Below the pieces are notes generated by a model. The model saw nothing but the letters and a program-made list of their open reading frames with translations. It was not told the DNA's origin and ran no database searches. From positions 174,861 through 238,860 of the forward strand of contig JAHQIW010007086.1 of the NCBI GenBank assembly GCA_019055375.1: a stretch of 64,000 nt of DNA. The letters are read 5' to 3'. Shown piece by piece: positions 1-13,075 of the stretch. Position 1 is the stretch's first letter. Each line of letters begins with the position of its first letter. The DNA is from Parelaphostrongylus tenuis. Taxonomy: Eukaryota > Nematoda > Chromadorea > Rhabditida > Metastrongylidae. Position numbers and translations under genes: made by a program.

Positions 1-770
1 CGCTATTGTGTGGGTGCGGTCTATAGTACTGATTTCTCTTGGAAACCCTGCTTGTTTGCATGACTACCCTTCGGCCTGTTCTGTTCTGTCAATCCTGTTT
101 AGGAGGAAGTGTAGAGTTAGCACGCGAGACAAGATAAGCAGATTGAGCGATAGTTCTCGATGTCATGAAGGTCTACGTTTATGAACAATAACACGATCTT
201 GCTGATATTACATTGACTCGAAACCCTGTAGTCTAACAAGTAGTGAACGAAAGCCGAGCGATTGCTCCAACGAAAACTGATGGAATGTTTCTACAACGTT
301 GCTATCTTGTTCTGTTTGGAAGCGGACTGCTCGACTCTCCACCGCAAAAATAAAATGTCGGATTCTCAAGGGGGAAACGAGGGAACAACGTGACATTCCT
401 TGTTATTTTTCACTATCAGTAGTTTCTCAATTGCCTTCCTGAAACTATAAGTTGAGTAAGGTTCATTTCTCGTAGTGTATGACAGAAGACAAGTAACATC
501 ACACAATCTGGATAGTTAAACGGTGACTTTTCTCAAAACTTCAACATAAACTGCCTTTTGTATCAAAATTACATTTGAATAGGGAAATAATGATGGAGTG
601 GTACGTCTGAGCTCTGAGGAGGAGAAATCGCTGAAACAAGCATAGTATTTGAGTATGAAGAGCACTCTTCTTGCCAAAACAAGAAAAGAACTGGTGAATA
701 TTGTAAATCACTCAAGCTACTATTAAGGAAAAGTCGGTGTTTAGAATTACCTCATTGATTTCATAAACCC
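1..770. other. No recognisable feature
   Basis: AT-rich sequence with no exon-like open frame bounded by splice signals and no repeat match that I can see elsewhere in the window. Confidence 0.5.
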
Positions 771-874
771 CTCTATTCGTCTCCACTGCTATAGTTTTTC
801 AGATCACTGAACTGGAGAACGGCACTCAATATGCTGCGATATAGCAGAGTGCAAAAAACGTATAAAGCAGCGCC

Positions 875-1110
875 GCTATGCATGCGTGCCATTACAAGAT
901 GAAAACTCAAGGACCAAGAGCCAAGTGCTCGACCACAAAGCAAAGGTGTATTTTGGATTCGTCTAAAAACGCGACTGAAGCTGCGGATTGCGGAAACGTT
1001 TAGAGAAGCGCCCCTATCGCCTGCACGACTGCTACATGGAAGTACAATTGAAAGGACCAAGGGCGCGATCAGAAAGCAGCGCTGAATCTTGGATCCACCC
1101 AAAGGCGCGA
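875..1110. repeat. Diverged tandem duplication
   Basis: Two diverged copies of about 100 bp follow each other (roughly 885-975 and 1015-1105). Both carry AAGGACCAAG, then a GGAT motif and an AAA(A/G)GCGCGA-like end. The 109-residue open frame on the minus strand here is probably a by-product of this repeat. Confidence 0.5.
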
Positions 1111-1630
1111 TTGAAGGTGTGTATTGTGCCAGTGTAGAATCTTTTTTTCATTACCAAATTCCGAAAAAAAGCTGAGTTTTTATTTCCGTTGCATTACAAT
1201 TGCCATTAATTTAATTCTACCTGAAATTTTCGTACTCGTCATACTACATCAGCTTCTAAGAAACTATGCTTATTATTGGTTTGAATTTCATCAAACCAAA
1301 ATCAAAGTTGTTGCTTTGAATGTTGTAATATTTTTTTTTCTTAAGGAGATTAGGCGACAGATTACTCGTCACGCCAACGAACGCCAACGAACACCTACTT
1401 GCCTCTTGAAGACAACCACCTGTTATTCATGTGGTCAAATCAATTTGGCTCTGAAGAAGACGAAGACTTTCAAATGTTAGCTAAATAAATACTTCATACC
1501 AATATCGTGTCAATTAGTCGCAAACGGTACAGATTCTGCAATAGCCTGTCTGTCTAAACATCTCTTAAAGGACAAAACACTGCTCATGCTAAGATATTTT
1601 GTTACTAACAGTAACATATTTCGAAATTCG

Positions 1631-1682
<52 letters not shown>

Positions 1683-1689
1683 ATATATA
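1631..1689. repeat. (TA)n microsatellite
   Basis: Almost pure TA dinucleotide run of about 58 bp with a single phase slip. Flanking sequence from 1,110 to 3,340 shows no gene that I can support. Confidence 0.95.
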
Positions 1690-3339
1690 CGCCAGATTAT
1701 TATCAACTCAGTGTGACAGAGCAAACGTTTCTTCTGTGAGGTCTGGTCTGCTCAGTGAAGTAAACATAGCTTAGAAACGAAACGAGTTCCTGCTTGCGCC
1801 GTGTTCACATTACCAATACGAGGATTTTACGTGAAACAAACTTCTATAAGATTGCGTATTAGAAAATTCAACACTGAAGCTTCCACTTTTTTCATAAACT
1901 CCAGCCTTTTCTTGGCATTCAGCGAACGCTTGCTTAAGCACGACAAAAGATGTAACTATTATATTCCGGCGGTTCTCCGTCGAGACGCCGTCACTGGCAT
2001 ATTGATGCTTTGAAATTCACTTAGTTGAATGTAGAAATGTACTAGGTGCAATCACTATTTTGGCTCACCCGAAACGTTGAAGTAAAAGTCCGATAATCGC
2101 TTTCACGGCCCATTCGATTAACAATGAGACTTGGACGACAAAGATGTTATAAATGTTGCAGTATTAGAATTAGAAGAGTTTATTCAGCTAGGATCAACGA
2201 AAAGCGATTGATTGATGAGTTTTGAACTCATCAAGCACGTCCCTACCCAATCGCTTAGCGTTCATGTTAAAATCGAAACGAAATTTACAGTCATGCACCG
2301 CTCTGAAAGTGACCCATCGTAGACAACGATCTGAGCTGTTTTTAGCTCAGACCGCACGCCGAGTTGTGTGGCGGCGCGGTGGGAGTCTTTATTATCACGC
2401 CTTACAATGGCTATATGATATTAGTTCGGTAATCTGAGGTGCAGAGCGGATATTGTCGTTATTAAATGGTGAACTATAGCAAAGAGAACTCTATAAGAAA
2501 TTTTTTATCTAAGAGAATGTTTATGTATCAAAAAATCATATATGTTTGAACGGAAAATGCACATTGTGGTGAAAGGGAACATATTTTGAGCTGCTATATA
2601 ACTTCGTTTCTTTCTTGTTCATTCATGTTTCTGCAGTCATTTGATAGCTTCAGAAATGCCTATTGCCTCACTAGGTTTGCTTTGTGAAATGACGTTAACT
2701 CTGTTTCCTTCTAAGGAAAAAGATAAAGTCTTGCAAGCAGAGTTCGTTCTAGTCAATATCTGCCTTTTCCCACGAGATTCGAGATTTCAGAAGAAAGCAA
2801 CACTATTGTTTTTGCTACAGATAGCTTTATCAATGTCTCTTCTATCATATTTTACCATTTACTGGTGGCGAAATTTTCTTAAGTGACGACAAAAACCCAC
2901 TTTTTATTAGAAAACCAGCGCAACGTTATCGTAGCTTCCCCGCTTGCTGCTCAGGATTTCATCGTCGTTGCCGACGTGTTGGATTCCATGCATACTTGCA
3001 TAAAACGCCCCATGAAACGAATTTCTGCCAAAAATTTTAGTCCATAATCATGATTTATCATTTTTTTCACATATTTTAAAGTTGAAAAATAACAAAAAAG
3101 AATTATCGGTTACAATCCAGTGTTCATGATTCGTGATATGATTGAAGTGCGAGTATTCTATTTTCTCAGAAAAAAACGGAAAATACACGAGCCACCTAAT
3201 CTAATGAGCTGTGGTGGTTCCAGATTCTCCCGCATTGAAAGTACGTAATGAAGTGCTATATGACCACCAGATTGAACTGAAACGCAAATCTTCACCTCTT
3301 AACATTGAACCTTTGGCTTTTCAAATAATGCCGCTTTAG

Positions 3340-3450
3340 AAAACACTTTTCTACATGTTCAGTAAGTTCGATTGTTACGTAAAACATTGAGCCTCGACCG
3401 GGAGTTGAACCAAGGGGTGAAAATGTGTGGCTTGACTCCCGACCTCCTTC
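3340..3450 (-). repeat. SINE-C copy (tRNA-derived, diverged)
   Basis: Read on the minus strand, it has a B-box-like GGTTCAACTCC followed by a GTTTTACGTAAC-type tail. The same arrangement recurs at 26.3, 42.3, 56.5 and 57.5 kb. Confidence 0.4.
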
Positions 3451-3725
3451 ACCCCTTTTTAGCATAGGTATCGTCACAACATTCGTTTCAACAGTGATGG
3501 CATCGCACAGCACATCACCTCTTCAAGCTATCGCATCACTTCCACATTGCCTTGCTGTGTAAACAACATCAACATTCATCCCTCAGTTCACCTAGGCTGG
3601 AGCTTTCCTTCATATAACCAACCCTCTTTCTTGCTTTATTTTTTACTTGAAGAATCTGAGCTCCGGGTTTTTCATTTGGACCGGCAACATTGACCTTAGT
3701 TGCGCGTTGTACCTTTTTCGCTCTA

Positions 3726-4040
3726 AGATGTGGATGTGACTAGTTTCGAGCCGATAGGTTCAGCGCTATATAGGCGCCTATTTCGCCCTATCGGGACTCA
3801 TCAATAGCTTCACTAAAAAATCCGCAAGCTCGACTGCCAGTCACCACAACGTCAGGTAATACCATCATGCAACTTGTGGTGATTATTTTTTACTCGGCGT
3901 CGCTTCTTCTAGAGGATTTTTCGACCTCAGTTTACCGACGGAACCAAGGGAGGGTGCTACTGATGAGTTCCGATAGGACCAAACAGGCGCCTATATAATA
4001 CTACACCTATTGGCTCAAAACAATCATATCCTTATCAGGT
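3726..4040. mobile_element. Foldback (inverted-repeat) MITE
   Basis: An arm at 3,726-3,808 is matched in inverse orientation by 3,955-4,040. Both arms contain TATATAGGCGCCT and CTATCGG(G/A)ACTCATCA. The loop is about 146 bp and codes for nothing obvious. The layout fits a non-autonomous DNA transposon; the superfamily cannot be told from this. Confidence 0.75.
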
Positions 4041-5745
4041 TAGCGGATGTGTAAAAAGAGGTCGATAGCAGAGGCTCTAAGGTCTGTTTAGTTAACCCTT
4101 GCTTTATGTTACAGATGTACTTTTTAGTCTAGAATACAAACTCATGCGCCAGCACTTGCTGCTTGACATTCGTGATCAAGTTATATTCTATTGAAACCCT
4201 TTCTCAAGTTACCTGACCAATTCATTCCACAGGCTATTTTCTTCCTCTCTATGCCGACTCCTCCTCATTTGTTTGTTTATTCTCATTGTCATTTTCACGC
4301 TCTTACAGTTTACGTTTATTGTGGTACTATATCGCTGTTATAAGCTAGTTGATTACCCACGCTTGAGCTTAAGATCTACAAAACCTACAAGCGCGAGTGG
4401 CATTCCGAAAAAGGCGACAGCTATCGTGGTCTCTAGTCAACATTAGTGAGTCCGGGCACTTGCTAGGTACGAGATGGACTTCTGCTATATATCACAGTTC
4501 TCTATGCATCTGTATAAACACCTTTGTCACTTCGTCAGCATACATAGTCTTTTTAGCTTTCCAGATAGTAAGATTCGGTAAACCAAAAGCAAATATCAAA
4601 AGTAAACAACAGTGTATTAAGGCTATCTCCGGGTGATGTAAAACTTCATTAAGTGAACTTCACGACAACACGATTTTAGAATATTTCTAGCTCATATGTC
4701 CATTTAAACACAACTTTTCTTTTTTGAAGGGGAAAAGTTTCCACACTTTATCCGAATCAGCTCAAACGCGAATCTCGTGCACTGACTGAGCAGGGAAGAA
4801 GAAAATTATTGCTTATTTCCTTGTGTTCGTACTGCGTTACTCGTAAAATTGAGAATAACCTTAACGATGTGTTAAGATATTTCTACTATTCCCATATAAG
4901 CCGTGCTTGATCAGAACGAGCTGGCATGCTACGAGTCTATGTGGCGAGTACATAGGTGAATGGAGATGGGACTGAATTGACAAAAACAGACCTTATTTAT
5001 TTCGTTTTCGATTCCTTTCGGTCATAGAAGGATGAAAACATGCTGCAGTCGCTGTTGCTTAGTTCTTCGGAAAGTGCCGATCTGCGAAAAGATTTCCAAA
5101 TACATATGTAGCATCTCTCACACAGCGCAAAAAGTACTTACTGTTCTCTCGTGACTGCTCCAACTGCAATAGCTTTCCCCTTCCCGTCTATGGTAATCCG
5201 TATTACATGTTACTTGGATCGTCTATCTCCAACTTTTCACTTTTTTTTCGTCGTGCTGTCACTATATTTTCAGTGATGTGTGTTGCATCTCTTATGTATT
5301 TCTTACAAACATTGTAAAGTACAAACCGGTTCAATCCAACCTGTCTTTCCTTGATATCGCAATAATCTCCTTCTAGTGAGCCGTTTACTCGGGCGCACTC
5401 ATAAAAAAACTTCCAGTGCTCCGCGATTCACAAAAGAGTTAAACATCTGCGCAAAATGAAAATCACAACGAGAATCTGTCCAGTAACAAAGTAACGTAGC
5501 TTAGTATTTTTTTTGAACGTGAGAGAAGGACCTCCCAAGTAAACCCTCCTTTCATTAGGCTCAGAAGCGTTCACCAGATCTATGTTATTGATTTTGAAAT
5601 TTCGTACGGTCAACGAATCGCTTGAAAGATAAGGCTTATAACACGAGACAACGGAGACTTAGAAAACAACGAATTTAGTTCAACGAATGGCATCTTAGTT
5701 CGATGATAGTACACTACTAGGTATTAGAATCAAAACTCATAGTGA
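4041..5745. other. No recognisable feature
   Basis: AT-rich intergenic-looking sequence. Open frames are short, lack splice-site context and show no family motif. Confidence 0.5.
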
Positions 5746-5749
5746 GAAC

Positions 5750-7830
5750 CTCTCTAATAGTGTTTGAAACGACATGAAATGATAACATATTGCTGAGATA
5801 TCAGTACAAAAACTCTCTGAACTGAGGTACCAATTGGAGAGGCGTGTTTATGCGTTCAAATTCACTTCAAGTAATGTCACATTGCCCTCTAGGACTAATA
5901 TCCCACTGCGATTAAATTTATTAAAACAAAAATAATTTCAAATTACTAAAAAAAAGTGAACAAGAACCAAGCACACACTTGATAATCACCACATCTACGT
6001 TGAGCATAGCATAAAGACGGTCACATGTTACTACATGATTCGTAAAAAGATCCATGGACATAGAGGCGATAAGACGATGGGCTAATTCATTGTAGCTTGC
6101 ATATCGATGTATTTTACAAAATAGTGCGGTCGACTCTGACAAGCATAGAAAAAGTGCACGAGATATATAAGCACTTGACTAAAACATTGCAAGAAAAAGT
6201 GCACGAGATATATAAGCACTTGACTAAAACATTGCTAGCACGACCGAGTGGTTGCAACTATGAAGACTCCACCAAAATCAGATGAATCTGCTGCGAAAAA
6301 AGTATGCAAACTTGAGTTTACTCGACTATCAAATAATATTGCCCTATACAGCCGTCTATGATGAAACAACGCGGAGAAAGCAACAAACTCACCTCCGCAG
6401 AACTGCAATGGGCTGCTCTCAAGGTTTTACGTGAAGTTGCCTGACGAAACTCTCATGCTCATGCCGTACTGTGACTTGTAGATCTGAATATTTTCACAAA
6501 AAGACCACGATAACGTTAGAACACGAAAAAAATAGTCATATCCAGATTTTGAGCGCTTTTGGTGCACTAGGACGCCGACTACACCTTAATGACCATCTTA
6601 AGGCTTACGAATTTTACGACTTTTAGACTTGTATTCGCAAATAAAGTTTTTTCTTGGCAGAGTCTTGCAGATAGTATTTGATAAAAAGTCGAAATTACCA
6701 AAACTGCTATGCAGGATATTTGTAGAACACAATGTTCAGGTGAATGTTGGGCTTAGGACGCGAGGATTCGTTAAGAAAACGGATATTGGATTAAGCGGAT
6801 ATGGCAAAAATCTCATTATTAATCAAGGTAAGATTCAAGAATAACAAGGTGTACCATATGTATGAATGAGACCCCCGGTACTCCGAAGCCAATTAAGAAG
6901 ATATTGAGACCTGAGAAAAGCGGTGGGAATTCAAAGCAACTGAAGTGATTTACCATAGAGGGCTATGACTCCGCAACTCTCCACTGAGCCAGCACTCGTC
7001 ATGAATTGAGTTTTACAATTTCGCACATATCTTAAATAAGTTGTAGCATGTCGCATATTAAAAACAACGAACCAAACAGACCACTTACCGCTTCAGCGTC
7101 GACAAAACTATGGATATAATTGTTCACTTTTTTCGTGACTCTGACACTAAAATTACAAAATTTATCCATAAAATCGTCGTAAAAATCCAGCATATAGCTA
7201 AGCAGCCGCCTCAGTACTCACCATCGTGGCCAGTTAGTCATTCGATCGTCGACACCGTAAAGAAAAACGAGAAAAAGTACCAGAAAAGCTAGTAGTCATA
7301 AAATCCATCTATGACGTCTGAAAAATGGACATCCTTCTCAAAAAAAAAAAGAAATAGTATGATGTGTTGTCAACTTCACCACAATCAAATTGGAAACAAA
7401 TCTCTTTGGGCGTACATTTCTTGTACTATCTCTACAGTGTTTCGACCATTACAAACGGCTTCTGATCCTCTTCCTGGCTACAGCCACAACAGAAAAAAAC
7501 TCTACTAAATTAAGGTGAATATTACGGGGTCCACTTCTTTCAAATCATTTCATCCACACTTTTAAGTAATGTTGGAAAACACGAGCAACAAGCATATACC
7601 CCTATCTCGAAGTAGTCTCCACCAAACATCTGCGTCCTCTTCAATATAACTCACATTATTTTTTGATTGTCAGAGACCTTCTTCAGATTAGTAGTCTAAC
7701 AATAGTTTCGTAAGTTGTATCATGAACAAGTGACTTAAAAATAGAGTGTCTGTCGAAGGTGTCACCTTGTCGTACTCCATATAAAACTTCCTTTGCTCCG
7801 TGACTACTCGCCGAATCAAAATTTCAATTC
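5750..7830. repeat. Dispersed ~2 kb repeat, long copy
   Basis: The first part (5,750-6,605) matches 11,165-11,835 over several blocks, for example AATAGTCATATCCAGATT, CATGCCGT(A/T)CTGTGAC and a GCATATTG(T/C)TGAG block. The second part (6,600-7,830) matches 17,030-18,200, for example TTGTATTCGCAA, a CTTCCT(G/C)GCTAC block and an ACTTCCT..TTTGCTC block. The copies are well diverged. No transposase frame was found, so this is probably an old non-autonomous element or a decayed transposon. Confidence 0.6.
6147..6236. repeat. Tandem duplication, 45 bp x 2
   Basis: Two practically identical 45-bp units, each with AAAAAGTGCACGAGATATAT, lie inside the dispersed repeat. The near identity marks it as recent compared with the surrounding decayed repeat. 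Confidence 0.95.
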
Positions 7831-8029
7831 ATGAACCCTTTCGGGCCGACACTAGAGCAGTTGCACATCGCAATTTGGAAGCGGCACGCGATTTTGGTTA
7901 GTTCATTACTGCTCTTCTCTTCGTCCTTAAGAAATACTTCAGGTTTTTGTGTTACTCTGGCGCTCCTTAATGTTCTCTATTTGGTTGGTGTACATATGAC
8001 GTACGAAGAAAAGTCAAAAGTGCACAATG

Positions 8030-8250
8030 CAATCTTTTTTCGCTTTTACAGCGCTCTACTAAAACATTCATGGAAACCATTTGCAATCCCAAAATCGTCG
8101 AGATTTGTGCTAACAAAATGAAAATCAATATAGTCTTGCAGAAGCCATCCACAGGGTCCAACCGAGAGATCATTTTTCGTTGCTACAGCGCAATTACAAA
8201 AGCTTTTTAGAAACCAAACACATTATCAGAATCGTCAAGATTTAATTTCC
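8030..8250. repeat. Diverged tandem pair
   Basis: Two units of roughly 130 bp share TTTTTCG..ACAGCG, GGAAACCA/AGAAACCA and ATCGTC(G/A)AGATTT in the same order. A related string (TTTGTGCTAACAAA) occurs at about 14,035. Confidence 0.5.
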
Positions 8251-8654
8251 GTACAGTCAGTAAAAGTCTGAGTATACACGCCGTTCGACGAGAATTAACT
8301 CACACTGCAAATACTAGCGATGCAAGGACAGCTGGACAGCGCTGCGTGTCGTCGTAGGTGATTTCCTGAGGAGTCCTAATGTAGTTCAAAACTGCACTCT
8401 TTATCCGGGTGAGTTTCCAGACATCGACCAGTATCAATTGAAGATCTTTGATGGTTAAAGAATTTCATCCCACGATAGCATGCAAATGTTTTTTGGTTTA
8501 CATCTAACTACTGATTCTTTGAGAGTTGCACATGTTCAACACTCCCATAATTCAACCTTTCCTTGGTTTCAGAGATATTTCCAAAGGAAAAAAAAACTAT
8601 GTCCTCTTAATAGATGAAGGATGAAGTTCTAAGATTTGATATATCTTTAAGGGA

Positions 8655-8895
8655 TTCAACATGGAGTCGAATTCGCTGCGAGCAACAGAGTTGACTGAAT
8701 GCATTTACGGCATATGCAATCATTTGCTGTGGTCTATCGATGTACCAAGTCACTGCTCTTTACCCTCGAAGACATGTCTTCTACCAATTTGCTGACTGGA
8801 AAATGGAAAGCTTAGTAAGCCCATGCCGCAAGATCGAACCAGCAACTGGCGAAGAGCGTAATGCACGGCACCTCTAACAGTCACTACATTCGCCT
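8655..8895 (-). repeat. SINE-A copy
   Basis: On the minus strand it runs from a tRNA-like head (complement of GCACCTCTAACAGTCACT) through the GGTTCGAT-type B box region to the TGCATTCAGTCA body. It is diverged and lacks the 3' tail. Confidence 0.7.
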
Positions 8896-9274
8896 CCGCT
8901 CCGAATTACTTAAAACAAATCTCAGTTTTTACCCATAGATTGTTTTTATCAAACTTTTGATATTTATGTCACATGAGGCGGGAAGTGATAGCGTTCAGTT
9001 AAGATGGTCTCACCCCACATTCAACAATTGCGAAAATCAAATCCACCCCATACCCGAGATGAACCGATAATCGACGTCATCCACAGTTTTTCCTGCTTTG
9101 AAGTACTAGATTTCTGCACTAAAGGATATTCCAATAAGGCTAATCTACCAGTAAACTCCTTCACATGGCTTTCTTAATAACACTGATCGAGTCCGAGAAA
9201 AATGGTCCCTTACTCAACGAATACCTCTCTTTCTTTTCCACCAGAGCAAATGTTTTGTTCTCCACTAAAGCATT

Positions 9275-9472
9275 GTCGGAAGTGATTGAATATACATGTG
9301 ACTTCTACAGTTACTCGTGGTGCCTGTCGATAATTCAGGTCACTGCTGCTACAAATTTGCTGTCAATCTGCCAAGCCCGGAGGGATGGAACGCTTGGTAA
9401 GGCATAGGCGCCGTCTCGAACCATTAACCACGTCATCGTAGGGCACTTCTAATCACTGTGCCACACGTGTTC
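9275..9472 (-). repeat. SINE-A copy
   Basis: It carries the SINE-A block order in inverse orientation: GATTGAATAT, GGTCACTGCTGCT, GGAGGGATGGAACGCTTGGTAAG, then a degenerate B and A box region ending in CACTGTGCCACACGTG. Confidence 0.7.
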
Positions 9473-9824
9473 CTTTTCGATCTACATATCAGTCTTCTTT
9501 CTACAAGAATGAAGTGGCCATCAAATCAGATACAAAACAGTGATACTTTAGAAATGTTAAGTAGGCACTGAGCTGTAATTGCAAAAATACTCTGCATCTT
9601 ATTCTGAATTATTTTGAACAAAAACCCTCCTTGCAAGAAATTTTACACATTCCACGCAAACAAGAAATTTTCTTTGGCTTTTTAAAGTTATAGTGCTTTA
9701 GGTGACTTCAATGCGACTGCGAAAAAAGCACAGATGTGCCTAAAATTTGGGTAGTTCAGATCAGTATGGAAGAGCATAAAGTGACCTCAATACCATTCCT
9801 CTCAGGTTGTTCTGAGATACAAAT

Positions 9825-10092
9825 CATAAGACGGATAATCGTTTTTTGCGCCATGCATGTGGTCTGCTATAGGGCAACTTATAGAGCCCGATACACGTGT
9901 TTCGACCTTGACAGTCCGATCAGTCGGGCGGTACTCTTCGTTTCTTGCCAATCCTCTCAGGGTGCTCCAGTCCCTATACTGAGAGTAGGCGACGAGATTG
10001 TCAAGGTCGAAACACGAGTTTCGAGATCTATAAGGTGCCCTGTAACAAACCACATGTATGGCTCAGAAAAAAGAGATTATCTTCCATATTGA
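9825..10092. mobile_element. Foldback MITE (family B)
   Basis: Arms of about 95 bp (9,830-9,923 and 9,995-10,092) are inverted copies; both contain the GTGTTTCGACCTTGACA block and ACATGTGGT/GCATGTGGT. As a result the two strands show mirror-image open frames, which are not genes. A partial relative is inserted at 21,880-21,985. Confidence 0.85.
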
Positions 10093-10109
10093 AATTTGCT
10101 CGTGGTCTT

Positions 10110-10240
10110 TAGAAAACTCTCGAAACGGAAAGAATCATAAGACATTTGATGGTTTTAAAGTCTACCGCATCGATGGCGTCGATGACGACAAACTCCGTTT
10201 TCTTCCTTGGAATTCTCATGGAGCTTATATTGATATTACC
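10110..10240 (+). CDS. Candidate exon, product unclear
   Basis: A T-rich acceptor (TGGTCTTTAG) at about 10,110 opens a frame encoding KTFDGFKVYRIDGVDDDK and on to ITTNSC, with a possible donor after TCCT. FDGFKVYR is reminiscent of the propeptide of M14 zinc carboxypeptidases, but a single short segment is weak evidence. No catalytic domain exon was found nearby. It may be a pseudo-exon or chance. Confidence 0.2.
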
Positions 10241-10579
10241 ACTAACTCCTGTTTATTGAGCCTGTAGACCATGAGTGTCCTCGATTTGGTTTTCCCATGG
10301 AAAGCCAAACTATCAGATAGACCGATTTGTACGTCTGAAAGATAAAGCCTCTTAGAATACTACATTTCAGTATCGTTCCGATAGCTCTTATGGGACAGTC
10401 ACCGCAAGGTTTCAAATGCCAGTAATCTTATAATAACTACACATCTAATTCAATATGTAATTTGAAGAACTAATTGGTCAAGACAAACATTCTACCTGCT
10501 GAACAGATCACTGGAAACGTCCCACAAAGCGTTCCTTTAACACTCAAAACGTATAGACGCTCTAATAAAAACAAGCCAT

Positions 10580-10700
10580 AATGTTGACTATGGCCATCAT
10601 TTGTCCAGGTGAGACCATTTTGTCGATCCTGAGGAGGTGGAAGGCATGGTGAGCCATGGGCATGGGATCGAACCATACGCGGCATTTGACCATGGGTACT
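10580..10700 (-). repeat. SINE-A fragment
   Basis: Only the central part remains: the blocks GGAAGGCATGGTGAGCCATG and GGATCGAACCAT correspond to the body and B box of SINE-A. Confidence 0.55.
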
Positions 10701-11164
10701 ATCAAACATAGATTTATTTGATTTACAGATTTAGCAAAAAAGAAAAAAAACGTGACGATATGTCTACTGCACAGAGTTGATCAAAAAATGAAATGTGCAA
10801 TAATGAGCAAATGTTTAGTAATGTTCATAGATGATATTTTGACAATAATTAACAAGTCGGTAACATACCTTGACTACATCGAACAAAGAAGATCAGCACC
10901 ACAAAAATCAGAAAGAGAAAATTACAACTTAAGGTGCAAAGAATGGTGGAACAAAGCAATCTGAACTTCGCCATAATGCGTGTTGCAGCTTGTTCACAGC
11001 TTTTCAAACTACTAAAGAAAAATCTAAATTTAATGCACATTCGAAAGAGATCGCAAACCACATTTCTAATCGTTTGAGAATTTTGAGAGATCTTTGGAAA
11101 AAAATTTCAAATCAAAGGCATTAACATCTTTAGGTGTTAGACTGATAGTGTTGGAAAGAACCAC

Positions 11165-11835
11165 GTTAAGAGTGAATGAAGCAATACGAAACGAGAGCAT
11201 ATTGTTGAGCTTTCATCACAGTTCCCTGAGCTGAGGTAGTAGTAATGAAAAAGCATGACACTGAGTTTGAATTCACCTCAGAGAATGTCACTTTGGCTAC
11301 TAAGACAATACTAGTGAGATCACTGTGTTGATATTTGATAAGCAGAAGCACATCTAAAAAACTTAAAGCAATAAATAAAAAACAAGTACGCAGTTGGTAG
11401 TCACCAGTTCGGTAGTGAGGATAGCCGAAGAACATCACAAGCAATTGCGCCCCACAATTATTATATTCGTCAGGATGATCAAGTGTTTGTGTGTACGAAG
11501 ACTATACCAAAATCGGAGAAAAATCTGAAATGAAAAGAAAATGCATGCAAATTTGTTTATTCGACTATGAAATAACACTATCCATATAGACGTTTATGAT
11601 CACATAATCCGAAGAAAGCAATAAATAACCTTAATTACGAAGAAATGCAACTGGATGTCCTTAAAGTTATATGTAAGGTCGCCTGACAGAACCTTTGTAC
11701 TCATGCCGTTCTGTGACACATAGACACTTTTTTTTGCAATAACATCATAACAACGTCAAAAGACGGAATTATAGTCATATCCAGATTCTGAACGTTTTCA
11801 GTGCATTAGGACGCGACTTTCTAAGCCTGACGAGC
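11165..11835. repeat. Dispersed repeat, partial copy
   Basis: It matches the first part of 5,750-6,605 in the same orientation and order, ending near the shared GTGCA(T/C)TAGGACGC block. Confidence 0.6.
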
Positions 11836-12194
11836 ACCTCGAATAGAGGGAATCTATTTAGGTAGAAGACGTAGGTTTATTATTAAAGAAAGAAAAAATG
11901 GTATTTCAAATAAGCGCATGTTCGTAACTGATATGATTGACAATGATGGCACGTGGGAGTCCAATTGTCATGTAATCACAGAGCCTTTGAAAGAGCAATA
12001 CTTATCAGGGAAAAGGGTTTTGGAATGTCGATGAAAAACTGGACATTAAAACTGGTTCATTTTTTAGATGTTCACAAAATAATCCGCTTAACCCTTTGCC
12101 CGTTAGGACCATTTTGATCCTCGAATTATTAGAGGTCTTTTGTTACTGGATAAAGCTTTCTTACCTGAAATTTCAGTTGTCATTCAATTCTGAG

Positions 12195-12500
12195 CGCATG
12201 CGGCGCAGTGGTCATAGGTGCTCTGCGTCGCGCACGAGGTGTATAGTTAGATGTCGCGCTCACGGCTCACCAAGCCAGCCATTTCTCCGGGATCGCTAAA
12301 CTGATACCAGGCAGGTCTCAGACTTGCCTGGGAGGATAAGCAGCACTGACTCGGTACAGCGGGAGGCCATCGCTATTCATTGTAAAGACTAGATATGCAT
12401 TCAGCCACCTCATACGAAGTTAGAAATTCAAGACGAATGCATGGCGCATCCATCAGGGATTGATCAATGCCGAGAGATTTATCCTTTTTATCCTTTATTT
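12195..12500 (+). repeat. SINE-A copy, near full length
   Basis: A-box-like GCGGCGCAGTGGTCATAGG is followed by a diverged B box, the body (CTCACCAAGCC, GGAGGATAAGCAGCACTGAC, ATGCATTCAGCCACCTC) and a tail of TTTATCC repeats. This is one of the clearest full-length copies. Confidence 0.85.
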
Positions 12501-12774
12501 AAATCTAGGAAATTTTAACACTGCGCTTGGACTTTAAAAAGGCTTCCTTGTGCGTTCTAAAAACGAAATTAAAACAATGTTTCATACTTGGAGTGCTTTC
12601 TTTGCATAGCTATACTTTTTCATTAGAGCATACTACTACACTTTTCATAACACAAATCTCGACAAATCCGAAACCGAATCTCGTTGTCAAAAAAACTTCA
12701 TAGTGCGTTGTAAGAGCGAAACGAAAATTGTTCCACACTAGAAAATTTCCTTGCACATGAGAGTTATAAGGCTC

Positions 12775-13075
12775 TAAAGGGATAAAACTCTTGGCGTTGA
12801 CCAATTCCTAAGTGATGGTCCATGAATTCGTCTTGAACTTTGAATTCGTTTGAGGTGACTGAATGCCTATTTGGCCTTTGCAGTGACCTGCGGTGGCCTA
12901 CCGCTGTATCAAGTCATTGTTGCTTATTCTCTCAGACATGTGTGCGACCAGTTTGGTATCAATTTATCGATTCTAGAGGGTTCAATGGCTTGGAGAGCCA
13001 TGAGAGCGAGATCGAAAATCGATCTTGTTTGCGACGCGGAGCACCTCTAACCATTGCGCCACATGCACGGCTATA
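12775..13075 (-). repeat. SINE-A copy, near full length
   Basis: Read on the minus strand: TGTGGCGCAATGGTTAGAGG (A box), a GATCTCGCTC-type B region, the body, then a TTTTATCC tail near 12,780. It lies tail to tail with the copy at 12,195-12,500. Confidence 0.9.

Noticed and set aside
773..1102. 109-residue minus-strand open frame with a hydrophobic start
   Set aside because: It lies over a diverged tandem duplication and shows no splice context or family motif.
9736..10092. 118-residue plus frame and 83-residue minus frame with similar sequence
   Set aside because: The similarity arises because the DNA is a palindrome; both are translations of the foldback element.
10752..10964. FIDDILTI resembling a reverse-transcriptase catalytic motif
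   Set aside because: No other reverse-transcriptase motif before or after, and the frame is very AT-rich.
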